This document shows positions 23,577 through 35,249 of a DNA stretch of 64,000 nucleotides, piece by piece. Each line of letters begins with the position of its first letter. Positions within the stretch are counted from its first letter, which is position 1. The notes under the pieces were generated by a model. That model did not search any database. It saw nothing but the letters and a program-made list of their open reading frames with translations, and had not been told where the DNA came from. The position numbers and the translations under genes are program-made. The DNA comes from Vigna angularis (lineage: Eukaryota; Streptophyta; Magnoliopsida; Fabales; Fabaceae): assembly GCF_016808095.1 (NCBI RefSeq), contig NC_068971.1:13652501-13716500 (forward strand), in the 5' to 3' direction.

Positions 23577-24420
23577 TGTTCTAGAATTACAAAAGGTTCA
23601 ATGATTGAAAGATATATTGCTGAAGAAACTATCGAGTTTTGCTCTGATTATATGACTAAAGCAAATCCGATAGGAGTCCCTCGGACATCATGATTGAATA
23701 GATGTTCTACAAGTAAAAGGATCCGACGTGTGAATGTGATGACAAAAAGTCGTGAAGAATTTATGCAAGCACATCTGTACATATTAAACAACACAGATGA
23801 GGTGATCCCATTTTTGGAAGCACACAAAGTCGTTGTAAAGGACAAGTATCCAAGACAATAAGAGAAATGGCAGTTGATGGAGCATCACAAACATTCTTGT
23901 CCTGGTTCAAATCTGACGTTTTGAAAGAATCACGATCTTCTGAGACTTTGTTGTGGCTAGCAAATGGTTTGCAGTTTGATGTTGTATGTTGTACAGGCTA
24001 TGAAATTAATAATTCCACATTCTATACAAAGACTTTGGATGATAAAAGCACAGTACAAAATAGTGGCGTCAGTCTAGAACCTGAGTCGCTACAAGTTTCC
24101 ACATCCAAAGACCAAAGTCCTATAATTGGATCCATGAGATATTATGGTAGAATTGAAGAGATATGGGAGGTTGATTACACTATGTTTTCCGTTGCACTCC
24201 TCAAATGTAAGTGGGTCGACAATAAGAGTGGTTTCAAAATAGATGAATCTGGTATGACACTTGTTGATTTCCGAAAGGTTGGTTATGGAGACGAGCCGTT
24301 TATCATGGCATATCAAGCAAGTTAGGTTTTTTATGTCAAAGATCCTGCGTCTAACCATTGTATGTTTCTCTTTAAGGAAAAATAAAAATTGAAGATAAAG
24401 AAGAGAATGTAAGTAATCTT
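23577..24420 (+). pseudogene. Element F: C-terminal TNP2 fragment with DUF4216
   Basis: The sequence starts abruptly in the late TNP2 region (GSMIERYIAEETIEFCSDYM) and continues through MQAHLYILNNTDEVIPFLEA. After stops and a frameshift near 23870 it resumes as TFLSWFKSDVLKES, the DUF4216 domain (SMRYYGRIEEIWEVDYTMFS, KCKWVDNKSG, KVGYGDEPFIMAYQAS) and then a stop. The text is close to the minus-strand element A copy at 19844-18870, so F is an inverted near-duplicate. Everything upstream of the late region, including the catalytic core, is missing. Confidence 0.82.
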
Positions 24421-24656
24421 CATATTGCTGACAACCATGCATTTAGAACGACAATAAATTTGGATGACGATCCTCTAATTGATGATATACAAGAAATTCG
24501 GGAAGATCACAATGAGGGAATATACATATGACCAATCCATATGATTATGTATGAATTTCATGTTTGTGTAAATATTTATGGCTTTTGTTAAATAATATAT
24601 GTTATTTTATAAGTGTTTTATTAATCTTTCATGTTATTTATTGTGAAAGATATATG

Positions 24657-26942
24657 GCTAAGTCACCTCATTCGTCAGGGGATGAAGTCCCCACCACTTC
24701 TAGACTGACGAGAGGAGCGACGAGGTTACGACAGCTTATACTTAGAAGAAATGCAGGTGAGAGGACACCTGTCATTATTGGCGAGGTCATTAGAGTTGCA
24801 TCTGGCCGAAATGCAGATGTATTTAGGTCTTACCTTGGAGTACTAGCATGTGATCGTATCTCTATACTTACTCCATTCTTTGACCATGTATCTGAGGCTG
24901 ATCGGAATCTCATCTGGCAAGATCTATTGGTAAGTTAAACAATATTGCTCCAATATTGGCAATTGACGAAGAAACATGGCGTCAATTTGTACAGCTTAGG
25001 ACATCCGAGATGTGGCAGCTAAGTGTAGGTAAAATAATTCAATTCATCTTTCATAATTTTATATCATAACAATTGTTTCATATTGTTACAGGAAAGAAGG
25101 TCAAAAGCACAGGGTATAAGTGCTCAGAATAAAAATCCACACCTATTGTCTCGTGATGGAGGACATCAGAAAAGAGATGACATAGGAGATCACAAAGAAG
25201 GTTCGGGTAGAATTGTATGATGAAGTTGCTGGAATGGTTGCTCGGTAGTTCCAACAACGTTATGAGGATTATGGCAATCTTCCTACGCCATCTCCTGTAG
25301 CGGAACATGTTGTGCCCCCTATAGGTAAACTTAATCATTTTTATTTATTAATTTACTTTTTGTATAACTTAACATTTAATTTGACAGGTAGAAGCGGCAA
25401 AGAAAGTTGCTCAGCTGCCGGTGCCCCAGGGGACGACATGGACGACACTCGTCCATGTCACTTATATATTTTCTCTGATACCGGGACCATGTTATTGGCT
25501 CGTGGCATAGTCTATGAGACAACCACTGTACTACATGGTGTACAGCTAGCAGAAGATGAGGTCAAGGTCACGGTGGATGAAGTTGTTGTACCAAATGTCG
25601 TTCTTCTTGTGCCTACAGATGAGTTTTTGACTATGGAAGAGGCATTTAAGTCCTTCATCGCTTGACCTAGACATTTGGTTGGTGATGTATCTGAATCCCC
25701 GGTAAACACTCCTACTATATACTTCTCAATTTTAATATTTACTTCTTATTGACGTTATAACATAACAATTTTTTCATGTAACAACAAAAGGTCAATAGGG
25801 AACTCCTTCACCGAAGAAGCCTCATTTATTTAAGGATGACCCTCTTGGTACGTTAAAGGAGCTTACTAACATGATTTCAAATGCGCCGATGATTCTACAA
25901 TGGGATTCTAATACATTTGGAAGAGAAGCTCAGATCCCATTGTACTTGCATCAGCAAGATGGTAGGGAGCTTGCGTTAGGGAGGGAAGAAATTAATATTA
26001 CCCTCATTCAGCTGTGGATGATGTAAGTTTATGAGAACTTTTTTATATAATTCTTTCTTATCAGGGTACTTATATCACATCATTTCTGCATTTTAGGTAT
26101 ATGTTTGATGTCAGTAATAAGAAGGGGTTCAATAATGTATATGGGTTCATTAACCCCTCTATGACTCATGAAAGAAATAAATTTGATGATATCCAAACAT
26201 ACATCACCACCTGCTTTGCAATGGGGAAAAAGATATAGTTTTTCCCTTATATACTTGGGTAAGTGAAGTTTATTAACTTTAAAGTTTCATTTATTAATTT
26301 CGGTATATGACAATTAAGTTATTACCAATTTCAGGCGTCATTGACAGCTACTGATGATCTGCATACCAGAGAACACTGCTGTCTGGTTTTGTTCATTGCA
26401 CAAGTCTCCTCCCAACCCTCTTAGACATGTAGTAGATTGGTAAGAACCTCAATATTTCAACTTTCTTTGTTATATAAATGTATGCTAAAGCAATTTCTTT
26501 TTTAATAGTCCCCTTGCAACACATATGATGTTATCTGGGAGATCTACTGCTACAACTAAAAAGGTTGCACGAGTTCCCCTTACGGTTTGGTACTTTAGTC
26601 CATACTTTGTTACATTTGTACCATTCCAATGATGTTACTTAACATTTTATAATTATGCTGATATATTGTAGTGTAATAGACAAACGGGGTCATATGAATG
26701 TGGTTACTACGTCATGTTTTGGATGATGACCACTATTCGTGCACATTACACCAGTGGATGGCAAACGGTAATATTTAGGTTTGAATTTTATTTTCTCGAT
26801 AGTTTAGATTTCATATACACTAATTGAAATCATTATGTTTCATGCAGAGATTCAATATGACTGTTCCAATTCCAGAGAAGACACTTAAACTCATGAGGAA
26901 AGCACTAGCTAAATATGTAATTCAATTATATAATAGTATTTA
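24657..26942 (+). pseudogene. Element F: Transposase_24/Ulp1-like second gene, degraded
   Basis: Recognisable exons in order: 24654-24932 (SPHSSGDEVPTTSR, RNADVFRSYLGVLACDRISI); 24958-25030 (DEETWRQFVQLR, with the preceding part of that exon deleted); about 25092-25180 (NPHLLSRDGG); 25388-25690 (GTMLLARGIVYETTTVLHGV, DEVKVTVDEVVVP); about 25800-26024 (PMILQWDSNTFGREAQIPLY); 26098-26240; about 26335-26450 (ENTAVWFCSLHKSPP); 26672-26768 (CNRQTGSYECGYYVMFWMMT); and 26848-26942. The Cys in ECGYYV is the nucleophile position of Ulp1/C48 SUMO proteases. The histidine before it appears mutated (a stop where GHW is expected; compare 58723 in element E). Several stops make this copy non-functional. 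Confidence 0.75.
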
Positions 26943-27254
26943 GTAGATATTAGGATATAGTAAATTCTAAGTTTATGCTTCTAAGTTGTTTTATGTTTTT
27001 GTACATTATTATTAGTTTAACTTTGTACATTAGATTGATTTATGTTTCGAAGTTGATTTATGATTACATTGGATTGATATATGCTTTAAGAAGTTGATTT
27101 ATGATTACATTGATTGTATTTATATTTTAATATAATTTTTATTCAAAATATATGCTTATGGATTATTCTGGATTGTTCTGGCTGTAAAATTATATGCAGG
27201 TCTGTTTCTACAGTTGGGAATGTTGCAGAAACAGACATGTTCTTAAAAAAATAG

Positions 27255-27636
27255 GAGAATATGCCTCGGTTGTGGTAGTAACCGAGGTAGAAAACCCCCC
27301 TATGGCATCGGTTCAGGTCCTAACCGAGGCATTAAGGCTGACGAAAGTAGAAAAAAAAAGACCTTATTGCCTCGGTTCAGGTCCCAACCGAGGCAGTAGA
27401 GGTGAACATACTACCTCGGTTTAGAGGGAACCGAGGCATAAACTCCTGCAAAAAAAAAACAAGACATACTGCTTGGGTTGACTTTGAACCGAGGCGAAAT
27501 CGTCCACCTTTTTACCTCGGTTATGAACCAAGGCATAAAAGTCTAGAGTTTTTGTCTCGCCTGTATATGTCTTGGTTCAAGAACCGTTGCCAATGAGTGA
27601 AAATAATCGATATCGTTTCCCCTGACTACACTAGTG
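27255..27636. repeat. 3' subterminal repeats and decayed end of element F
   Basis: Seven or more copies of CCTCGGTT/AACCGAGG (for example at about 27264, 27319, 27370 and 27430) match those in fragment G. The sequence CACTAGTG at 27629-27636 could be the decayed terminus. An alternative is CTGTAGTG ending at 27673. Neither gives a duplication matching the ATT seen at 21581-21583, so the boundary is uncertain. Confidence 0.55.
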
Positions 27637-27673
27637 GCGGTTTAGTCTACATCATCAGTTTTGGTCTGTAGTG

Positions 27674-28690
27674 TGTTAATATCGATTTTAGACAAGGTTA
27701 TCTTTACTCACATTTTGTATGGTGAGAATTTCTCTACGATTATATTAGACCACTTCTATTAGTAATTGATGAATATATCACATCATAAAGTTGGTCTTCT
27801 ATATCTTTATTATATTAATATTACAGACAATACACGAATATTTAATTAAATATTGATATTGATGGTTATATTTGGAAGAAAGTTTCAAAGTTAATATAGG
27901 TTCATAAATGTAAATATATGATTTAGTTTTTGATCCATGAAAATAAAATGTTTTATTCAGTTTTATAATTTATAATTAAATGATAAGATAATTTATTTTA
28001 AAAATGAACAAATATTATGTGATTTAAATTGTAAAAAAAAAGGTTTATAATAGTTTAAAATATAAGGATTAATTATCTATTTCAATCTTCATGAGTGACT
28101 AAATTTTAGTCATTTGATTATTGTTTAAAATCTTAGAAATTAAGAAATTAGAAAAGTTATAGTCAAATTTATCTGCAAGACTAAATTAGTTATAAGATTG
28201 AAAAATTAAGTGTTTAAAATTGTAATGCAACCCAAGGAAAATCTTTAAATCATTTAAATATACATACTAAATAATTTTAATTTGTATATTTGAAATAGTT
28301 TAAAGCTATTTAAATCGTTTGAAACTATGGTTAAACTTTAGAATGTAAATATGTTTAGTTGATATGTATATATCACGTTTAACTTTAACTTTTGTTTGAA
28401 TATCTAATAGAAATAATAAAATTCATTATTCATATTAAATTTTGAATATCCGGTCGAACAGGTTCAAAAATGTATTTTTCATTTGTTAGTGTCTATTTAA
28501 TTTTGGATAAAGTTTTAATTTAAACCATTTATTTTGGTTTCCACAAATGCATACATAATTATTATGGACATTATTCTTCACTGTGACATTATAAGAAACA
28601 TGTCAAATCAATGTAGGTGCTACCGTTATCCTAAAATTAAAGTGTGGCAGAGTATATACGGTAGATACCATTACTGCATTTTTGCAATTG
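27674..28690. other. AT-rich upstream region of LOR1
   Basis: No gene or element is recognised. It is strongly AT-rich and includes the presumed promoter of the LOR gene at 28742. Confidence 0.5.
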
Positions 28691-28699
28691 CTTATAAAT
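28691..28699 (+). promoter_or_regulatory. Candidate TATA box of LOR1
   Basis: CTTATAAAT lies about 50 bp before the ATG at 28742, a distance compatible with a short plant 5' UTR. The assignment rests on position and motif only. Confidence 0.4.
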
Positions 28700-28741
28700 T
28701 CCAAGAAGACGCTTCTTGGTTTCTTAAAACACCTCACTACA

Positions 28742-29729
28742 ATGACAGCCCCAGTTATCGATGTTTCATATTGTAATACGCAAACTTGCACTATACGAAT
28801 TAATACTGAGAGAGGAGTGGCTTACGATGAGAACCGTGATTTTCTCTTCCATATTAAAAAGACCTTGCTCTCACCTCACAACCGTCGTGTCTTATATGAT
28901 AAAGAAAAACCCATTGTCAGTTTCTATAGTAAGGTGGTTTCTTCTATGTACTCAACTTAATTACTTTTACTAATTTAATATTGGCCCTCCTAAAGAAATA
29001 ATCTTAGTTAGATTTTTCATTCTACCCAATTCTTAATTTCTATTATGCAGATTTTGAGACCGCAGGGACGATGCAAAGTTTTTAGGGGTGAAAGAAATGA
29101 TCCATCTCAATTGTTATTTTCGGTGAAGAAAGTCAATAACTCGTCAAACATCCCCGATAATACGACTCTGTTAAACGTCTTCCTCGCAAACAACAACGAA
29201 GAGATAGAAAATAACTTTAGAGTCATCATTGGTGGAAGAAAAGAATCCTGCACAGTCTATGCTGGAGAATATATTTCTGACAATGACATTTTAGCCCATG
29301 TATGACTACTATCTTCTTTAAGCTTTAGTACTTCTTGTTTTTTATAAGTGGTAAAAATTAAATGTATTATCTTTAGAACTCAAATTTAAACCTAATTTCT
29401 ATATCATATTAAAATAATAAAATTTGAACTTTATTTAACTTTACTATATTAGTTTTATAAGATAAATGGATGAGTTCATATATGAATCTCCAACGATTGA
29501 TATATGTGTCTTTTTCTCTTTAATGTAGATGAGGAATAATGGTGATTTCGATGTCACGGTCTATCCCAACGTGGACTACGCATTCATAGTTGCACTACTT
29601 ATGATTGTCAAGGACATCAACTGTTCTACCCACTCCATCACCCAAACCGCATACAAGGCCTTAAAAATGCTTCAATTATCACTCTCATCATTAGCATCAG
29701 CGAAAGCATTAGTAGTTTCAAAAAAATAA
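28742..29729 (+). CDS. LURP-one-related protein, LOR1 (3 exons)
   Basis: Exons 28742-28933, 29051-29299 and 29529-29729 join in phase 0 at GT-AG borders and give 213 residues, the usual LOR length. Exon 2 has CKVFRGERNDPSQLLFSVKK and SCTVYAGEY; exon 3 has DFDVTVYPNVDYAFIVALLM. These match the LURP-one fold (Tubby C-terminal-like beta barrel with a central helix). Family members include Arabidopsis LURP1, which is needed for basal resistance to an oomycete; most others have no known role. Exon 1 (IRINTERGVAYDENRDFLFH) is divergent from LOR2 at 38720, but exon count, phases and the TVYPN(V/I)DYAF block are shared. They are therefore local paralogs. The start codon was chosen as the first ATG that keeps the family's exon-1 length. 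Confidence 0.87.
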
Positions 29730-29890
29730 ACAAATGTATTGTATAATAAAATCAAGGTGAGAAAATATTTTTCGAGTCCTCCCAAATCTAATTATATAGA
29801 TGTCTGCTCTATTATGTTTATACGACTATTTCTATTATCTTTTATTATATCACATATAGCAAAGTTATTGAGACCTTATCTCTTGTAATA
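29730..29890. repeat. LOR1 3' flank, copy 1 of a direct duplication
   Basis: The sequence beginning CAAATGTATTGTATAATAAA and running through TTTTTCGAGTCCTCCCAAAT and ATAGCAAAGTTATTGAGAC is repeated with few differences at about 33443-33602, in the same orientation. It starts right at the LOR1 stop codon. Confidence 0.85.
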
Positions 29891-30643
29891 ACAAAACCAA
29901 CGACAAAATTGTAGGTATAAAAGAATTGGAAAATCTTTTTTTTATTTTTTAACTTTACCGTTAAATCAATCTTATATGTTTGGTAATTATTTTCTCCTTT
30001 TGTTTTGCTTTGGATCTAAGTTGCTTTTAAAAAGTATCTGTCAATAATTACGTAAATTATGTTTCTTTGGGGCACCTGAGCACATATCGTTCATCAATTA
30101 CTGCTTCTGACATAGATTGTTCAAATCCTTATATTAGTGAAACACTATCCTAGTTTAAAAAATTAATTTCTTAGTTAATTTATTGTGCGCTATTAGTATT
30201 GTAGGGTTAAATTGCTTGTTTAGTTTTATATATTGTGGGGTTTTAATTGGTATGGAATGGTTAAGATGGTTTTTGATGATACTGTTTCAGGTTGAAGACT
30301 AGTGGAGTGCCGTGTGTTTTTATCCATTCGGGCTGTTTTGCCTCTCGGTCAAGAACAAAGTTTCCTCTAGAAGAGAAAACTACTTATAACTTGAACAAGA
30401 GAAACAGAAATCGTTGAAGTTGTACTTTAGTTGTTGCAGTTTATTTTTATGTTGAAATGTTTAGTTTTTATTTTAAGGTTGTTGAAAATTTTAAATAAAT
30501 TTAGGAGTACCTTTATATTTTTATGAAGTTGTTCGCAATCATGTCTCATGTGTAGTTATTATTTTCATGTTTTAGTTTGCATTTGAGTTGTATTAAGTCT
30601 TCACCACTTCAATAAAAGATAGATTTATGACTGAGAAATACTA

Positions 30644-30752
30644 TGTATGGATTTTCTTCTCATATAGACTCAGAAACACCATTCATTGCATTGACACCAC
30701 TCGTTTATGATGGTGAAGGTTATCATGTATGGGCAGCAATGAAGGCTCATAT
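30644..30752 (+). pseudogene. Copia-type gag N-terminal scrap
   Basis: The translation MYGFSSHIDSETPFIALTPL then VYDGEGYHVWAAMKAHI resembles the N-terminus of Ty1/copia gag proteins (P-F/L-DG-NY--W---M--HL). It stops where a CACTA-type miniature element begins at 30753 and does not resume on the other side. Identification is by eye and moderate. Confidence 0.5.
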
Positions 30753-31379
30753 CACTAGTACAAAAACAATGTATAACGTTACGCGTTCAACGCCAATAAC
30801 TGAATAACTAACGTTAAAAATGAGCGGTGGCATTTTAGTAAATAAATGTAATTATTAAACATCGTTTAAAATTATAATTCGACGTAAAAGGATATAAAAC
30901 GTCGAATGATTTTTAAATTTGACGTCAAAAGGTTATTGAATTAAATAAAAATTTGAGCGGGAGATTGAAAATTCATTCACTTTATCTTAGTGCGCGATAC
31001 CCTCTTCTCGGCTCAAACTTTTCTCTGGAACAAAGTTTGACGACCATCACATATAATCTTTCTTTTATTTGTTACAAATGCATGTTAATTAAATACTTTA
31101 GGTATGATTCTCATTTGTTTTGACCGATTATTTTCGTGTTCTTGTCCTTTATAGATGCATTCTGCTTTCTCTTTCATTGGTGGCAACATTTTATTCCGAC
31201 GAACCCATCTTTTGATTAACGTCGAATATTGACAAAATTTGACGTTAATTTGCTTTATTGTGAACGTCGAATTGTTTTATGTTCGACGTCAATTTAACGT
31301 CTTCCGATATGACGTTGACCTCGAATTCGTTGTGAAAGGCCGAAAAACATCCACGTTATACAGTGTTTTTGTACTAGTG
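30753..31379. mobile_element. Non-autonomous miniature CACTA-type element, 627 bp
   Basis: The ends are inverted repeats of 27 bp with one mismatch (CACTAGTACAAAAACA(A/C)TGT then ATAACGT). The inside holds many short AACGTC/GACGTTAA-type motifs in both orientations, as in subterminal repeats, and no open frame. The flanking triplets are TAT and TTG, so no clean target-site duplication is seen. The terminus resembles the right end of element E (CACTAGTACAAAAA). Confidence 0.75.
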
Positions 31380-32124
31380 TTGGTTTGAAAGTTGAAACTG
31401 AAGCAAGATGATGTTTTATAGTGTCTTTGTTTAGTTCATCGACATTAGTTCATGTGTTTTCAATTGGCCTAGTTATTTTTGACCATGTTAGATTTTTTAG
31501 TCAATTTTGCAATGTTCCTTAAACATTATGTAGTTTTTTTTATATTTACATTTTAGTTTTGAATGAAAGTACTTTATCTTAAATCGTCAATAAAATTAAT
31601 TTTGAATAATTTTTGTGCATTTTATAATTTTTATATATTTTATTTATTTCTTTTTATAAAACATAAATTTCATTGAATTAAGAAATTATGAATGTAGGTG
31701 GGTAATTATAAATAAAGGAGGTTTCCATCATCTACAAAATAATAGTCACTAATAAAAGAGGAAAATCCTCCACGAGAAAATCTCCAAAATATAAATTCTT
31801 CTACCCCTCTCTCGTACTCAGTGCTGATGCGTGATAAATTAATCCACCCTCGTTCCGTACGCAAGTTTACTGAAATTGTTTACACAATTTCAATAATCTT
31901 GAATGATCACTTTGACAGTGTTTGTATTCAAGGTGTGACCCTATCCCATTCAAGAAGATTCATTTTTTTTAGTTTATTAAACATATCAATTTTAAACAAC
32001 ATATCTAAAATTTCACGAAATTTTGCCATAATTTCGCATTGGTGTTCAGGTTACACGAAATGAATGTGATTATAAATCACAATCAAATATGCACCCGAAG
32101 ATCAATACAATCCACAACTGCAAG
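31380..32124. other. AT-rich stretch, nothing recognised
   Basis: No convincing gene, terminal repeat or splice structure was found. Confidence 0.45.
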
Positions 32125-33260
32125 ATTTCATGAAATTTAAGACACGTATATTAAAATTGATATGTATTAATAAACTATGAAAAAGTTATTACTCTTCTTA
32201 AACTGTCCAACCGGACAATTCAAGATTTAATACATGTAAATTATTATTACTATCTCCTCTCTATTCATTTGTAAAACATACATTTGTTAAAAAAAATTTG
32301 GAGATAGTAACTAATTTTTGTATTGAATCTCAAACGGGAAACTAAGGCTAATTCTCAACAAAAGTATATATTTAAACAAACAAATAATTTCATATACAAT
32401 ATACAATATATTCAAGCAAACAAATAATTACATGTTCATATTAAAAGGAAAATTTTAAGGATAGAAACCTAGGAGCGTGAAAGCCGGTCAACTATCGAAC
32501 ATGTCCGCGTATAAAACCTCACCACAACAATACAATATCTACACAAAAACAAACAACACATTAGTTAGTTTCATAGTTTCTAACCTTAAAGTTTATTTCA
32601 TCACCAAATAAACCAATTTAATCCAAATATTCCTAGTTCCTATACTCTAATTCAAAATTATACATCAATTAACATCAACAACCAATTCAATCCTAACAAG
32701 TCAAAATTATATGAAACCTATTTTAAAATTATATAAACATAATTCAAAATTATATAAACCTAATTCTAAATTATATAAACCTAAAAAATATATAAACCAA
32801 TTATACAAAAACTTACCTGGAAGAATAAGTCCCACGAGAAAGATGGCCATGGAGGAAGCCGCCACCGATGTGCAGCGAGCGCGTTTTAGCGTGACGTCGT
32901 GCAGTAGGGCATCGTGCAACAGGGGCGAACTAGAGACAGCGGCGGACCAGTGACGGTGCAGCGATGGTGGTTCAGTAGGGGCGGTGCTACGGGCAGCCCA
33001 GTGCAGCGGCGACAACAATAGAGCAAACGGTGCACCAACACGAAAGCAATCCAGGCAGAGGCAATGGAGGGCGGTGCAACAATAGAAAGAAATGGAGCAA
33101 CGAAGAAAATGAAGCAAAGAAGCAAATGGACTGTGCGAGAAGAAGATGGAAGAGGGTTTCTCTATTTCGCGCTGAGAAGAAGATGTGCTGCAAAGAAGAT
33201 GAAGTGGTTTTGTTTCGCGGAGAAATTTAAACATGTTACTGCCTCGGTTCTCTAGCATCA
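32125..33260 (-). mobile_element. CACTA leader fragment, sister copy of G
   Basis: The run containing CCAACCGGACAATTCAAGAT, GGAGATAGTAACTAATTTTTG and AACTAAGGCTAATT matches 21935-22270 in fragment G in the same orientation. The right part reads as a 5' leader on the minus strand and ends in a single GCCTCGGTTCTC repeat near 33242. No transposase code and no complete terminus are present. Confidence 0.65.
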
Positions 33261-33442
33261 TTATCATCAGCCAAATCATTATTTTCAAAAAAGAACGAAG
33301 GTAAGAGGATATAATTTTAATTCATTTAACAAAATAAAAACTAAAAAAAAATTTAGTATTTTTTTAAGAAAAAAATAAAAATTAATATAAAATAAATATA
33401 AAAATTTTGTATATGTTAAATTATTATTATTCTTAAAAAAAT

Positions 33443-33602
33443 AAACAAATGTATTATATAAGAAAATCAAGTTGAGAAAATATTTTTCGAGTCCTCGCAA
33501 ATCTACTTATAGAGATGTGTGATCTGTTATGTTTATATGACTATTTCTATTATCTTTTATTATATCAAATATAGCAAAGTTATTGAGACTTTATCTCTTG
33601 TA
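33443..33602. repeat. LOR 3' flank, copy 2 of the direct duplication
   Basis: This is the second copy of the block at 29730-29890, including TTTTTCGAGTCCTCGCAAAT and ATAGCAAAGTTATTGAGAC. The LOR coding sequence that should precede it is absent; a CACTA leader fragment lies there instead. Confidence 0.85.
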
Positions 33603-33612
33603 ATATCTTTGA

Positions 33613-33712
33613 TGGTGTTGTAATAACGTTAGATTATTACAAAAGAAAGGTTGAATTGATCATAAATGTGTTGTAATAACGTTAGATTATTGCAAAAGAA
33701 AGGTTGGATTGC
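33613..33712. repeat. Tandem duplication, about 54-bp period
   Basis: TGTTGTAATAACGTTAGATT followed by AAAAGAAAGGTT occurs twice in tandem (starting near 33615 and 33669). About 105 bp further on, CTCTATAAATAGAGAG (about 33812-33827) forms a strong TATA box. Together these resemble the promoter part of an LTR or another mobile element, but I cannot define its borders. Confidence 0.6.
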
Positions 33713-34520
33713 AACGGTCAAAACTTTAATTGTTAATAACATTTAAATTCATTTTATTAAATGTTCAAATGTAAAATATTTAATGGCTTTTATTGATTTT
33801 ATTCTTTCCTAGCTCTATAAATAGAGAGTTTTTCTCCATTCCAAAAACACACCAAAAGCAGTCTTATCTCCTTCTCCTTAGTTCTTTTCCTTTTCTAAAA
33901 TTATTCTCGATTTATTTTATACTCTTTTTAGAGATTCTTGTTAGTTCTGAGATCTTCAGAGATATTCTAGGAAGTTCCTGTATGGGAAGCCTTCAAAACC
34001 TGAAAATGGGAAAGGGGGAGAGAAAGGAAATGGTAAAGAGTATAGATCCAATCTAACCCATGAGAGCAAGAACAAGTTCTTCTTTAAGACCAATGTTTGG
34101 CACCATGGAGGTATTAGCTCATTAGAAAAATGTAGTCTAATTAATATAATTAAAAGCACAACATATATAAGCACTTCTCTGCAAACTCACATATCTTGTA
34201 GTACAAACTCCAGCCTTCTTATGACAAAGAACAGAAATTATCTAGACATCTAACAACACAATATCGATTAGCAAAAAAAAAAAGGAAGGACCTTCCCGTT
34301 GCACCTTCCAATCAATTGGCTTACATTAACTGTAACTCTCCTCCCTATAAACCTCACAATATGTTGCCAAGCTGGGACTCTTGCACATCCACAGTCCAGC
34401 ATGAAGGGGAATATTGCAGCTGAATTTTTATTTTTTTTTTCTCCTATTCATGATTGCTTATGCATTATTTGTAGTGGGACACTTGTCACACATCCCTCCC
34501 ATTCTCTCCCTTGTTTGTTA
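33713..34520. other. Unassigned region with TATA box and possible LTR-like leader
   Basis: After the TATA box at about 33815 the plus strand is transcript-leader-like. A frame near 33975 onwards (KPSKPENGKG, NLTHESKNKFFFKTNVWHHG) looks partly coding but is not recognised. No complete gene is supported. Confidence 0.35.
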
Positions 34521-34527
34521 GGGCACT

Positions 34528-34764
34528 TTAATTCGAGGCCTCGTCCAAGAAGCTCCTCGTCCCTATGACAAAACCAAGGTGATAAAAGATTATTCCACAT
34601 ATAAGTGGACAGACTTCACGAAGTAACAATCAAGTATATTTGGGTGTGTGCCAGATGGAAAAGCCGAGTAAAACTAACCCAGTTGAAGTTAGCATTTGCA
34701 TCAACTTTTTCTGGTTTGTGCGACAGCGATCAACTAGATCAATAACCACTTCATCTTTTACCGC
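34528..34764 (-). pseudogene. TOM1-like (VHS/GAT) gene fragment, two exons
   Basis: Minus-strand exon 34764-34679 (after TTTGTAG) encodes AVKDEVVIDLVDRCRTNQKK then LMQMLTSTG. Exon 34562-34528 (after GTCATAG) continues in phase as DEELLGRGLEL and then breaks off. This matches the start of the GAT domain of plant TOM1-like (TOL) proteins, which bind ubiquitinated cargo in the ESCRT pathway. The VHS domain, the rest of GAT and the C-terminal tail are missing, so this is a relic or captured fragment. A leader-like region on the minus strand (35700-35250) may be the 5' part of the same relic. Confidence 0.6.
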
Positions 34765-35249
34765 CTACAAAGCATAAAAATCAGACATTCTCAGCGTTGA
34801 ATGTCTCCATAGGCTAAAACAACTTTTCTATCCACATTTAAACCATTCTCAGCGATGAAATGCGTAAACTAACCGTCAGGCAAATACATAATTACAATGT
34901 TTCTCATCACATTAGAGAAATAACAGGACAAGGGGGAGGGGGAAATTGGCTTTTTGATACATGAAATAGAATCGTAAACAAAATATCGAAATGTATTTCA
35001 AATTCATAGCAATTGAATGACCACCAAAACCAAAAAGAAAAAAGAAAGTTTCAAGGAATAAAACACCCTTAACATACCTAGAGCGAATTTTGCATAGACA
35101 TTGAAATGAAAAGGTAAGGCAAAAAGATATCCAGTGTTATAAATAAATAAATGAACAGAAAACACATTCACAATAATGGATAAAATGACTTCGGGAATCA
35201 AAAGCAAGTTAAATCATAGGCAGCAATAAACCTACTTGAGACATTATTG

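Noticed and set aside
21584..27636. One complete CACTA element spanning G and F
   Set aside because: The flanking triplets do not match, G and F have opposite orientations, and subterminal repeats lie in the middle, so two rearranged fragments fit better.
32707..33288. 193-codon minus-strand frame
   Set aside because: It coincides with the low-complexity 5' leader of a CACTA fragment; the Ser/Leu/Pro-rich text is typical of a pyrimidine-rich UTR.
33793..34056. 87-codon frame after the CTCTATAAATAGAG box as a gene
   Set aside because: It is a Phe/Leu/Ser-rich leader-type sequence without a domain. A solo LTR or other element leader is more likely, but its borders could not be set.
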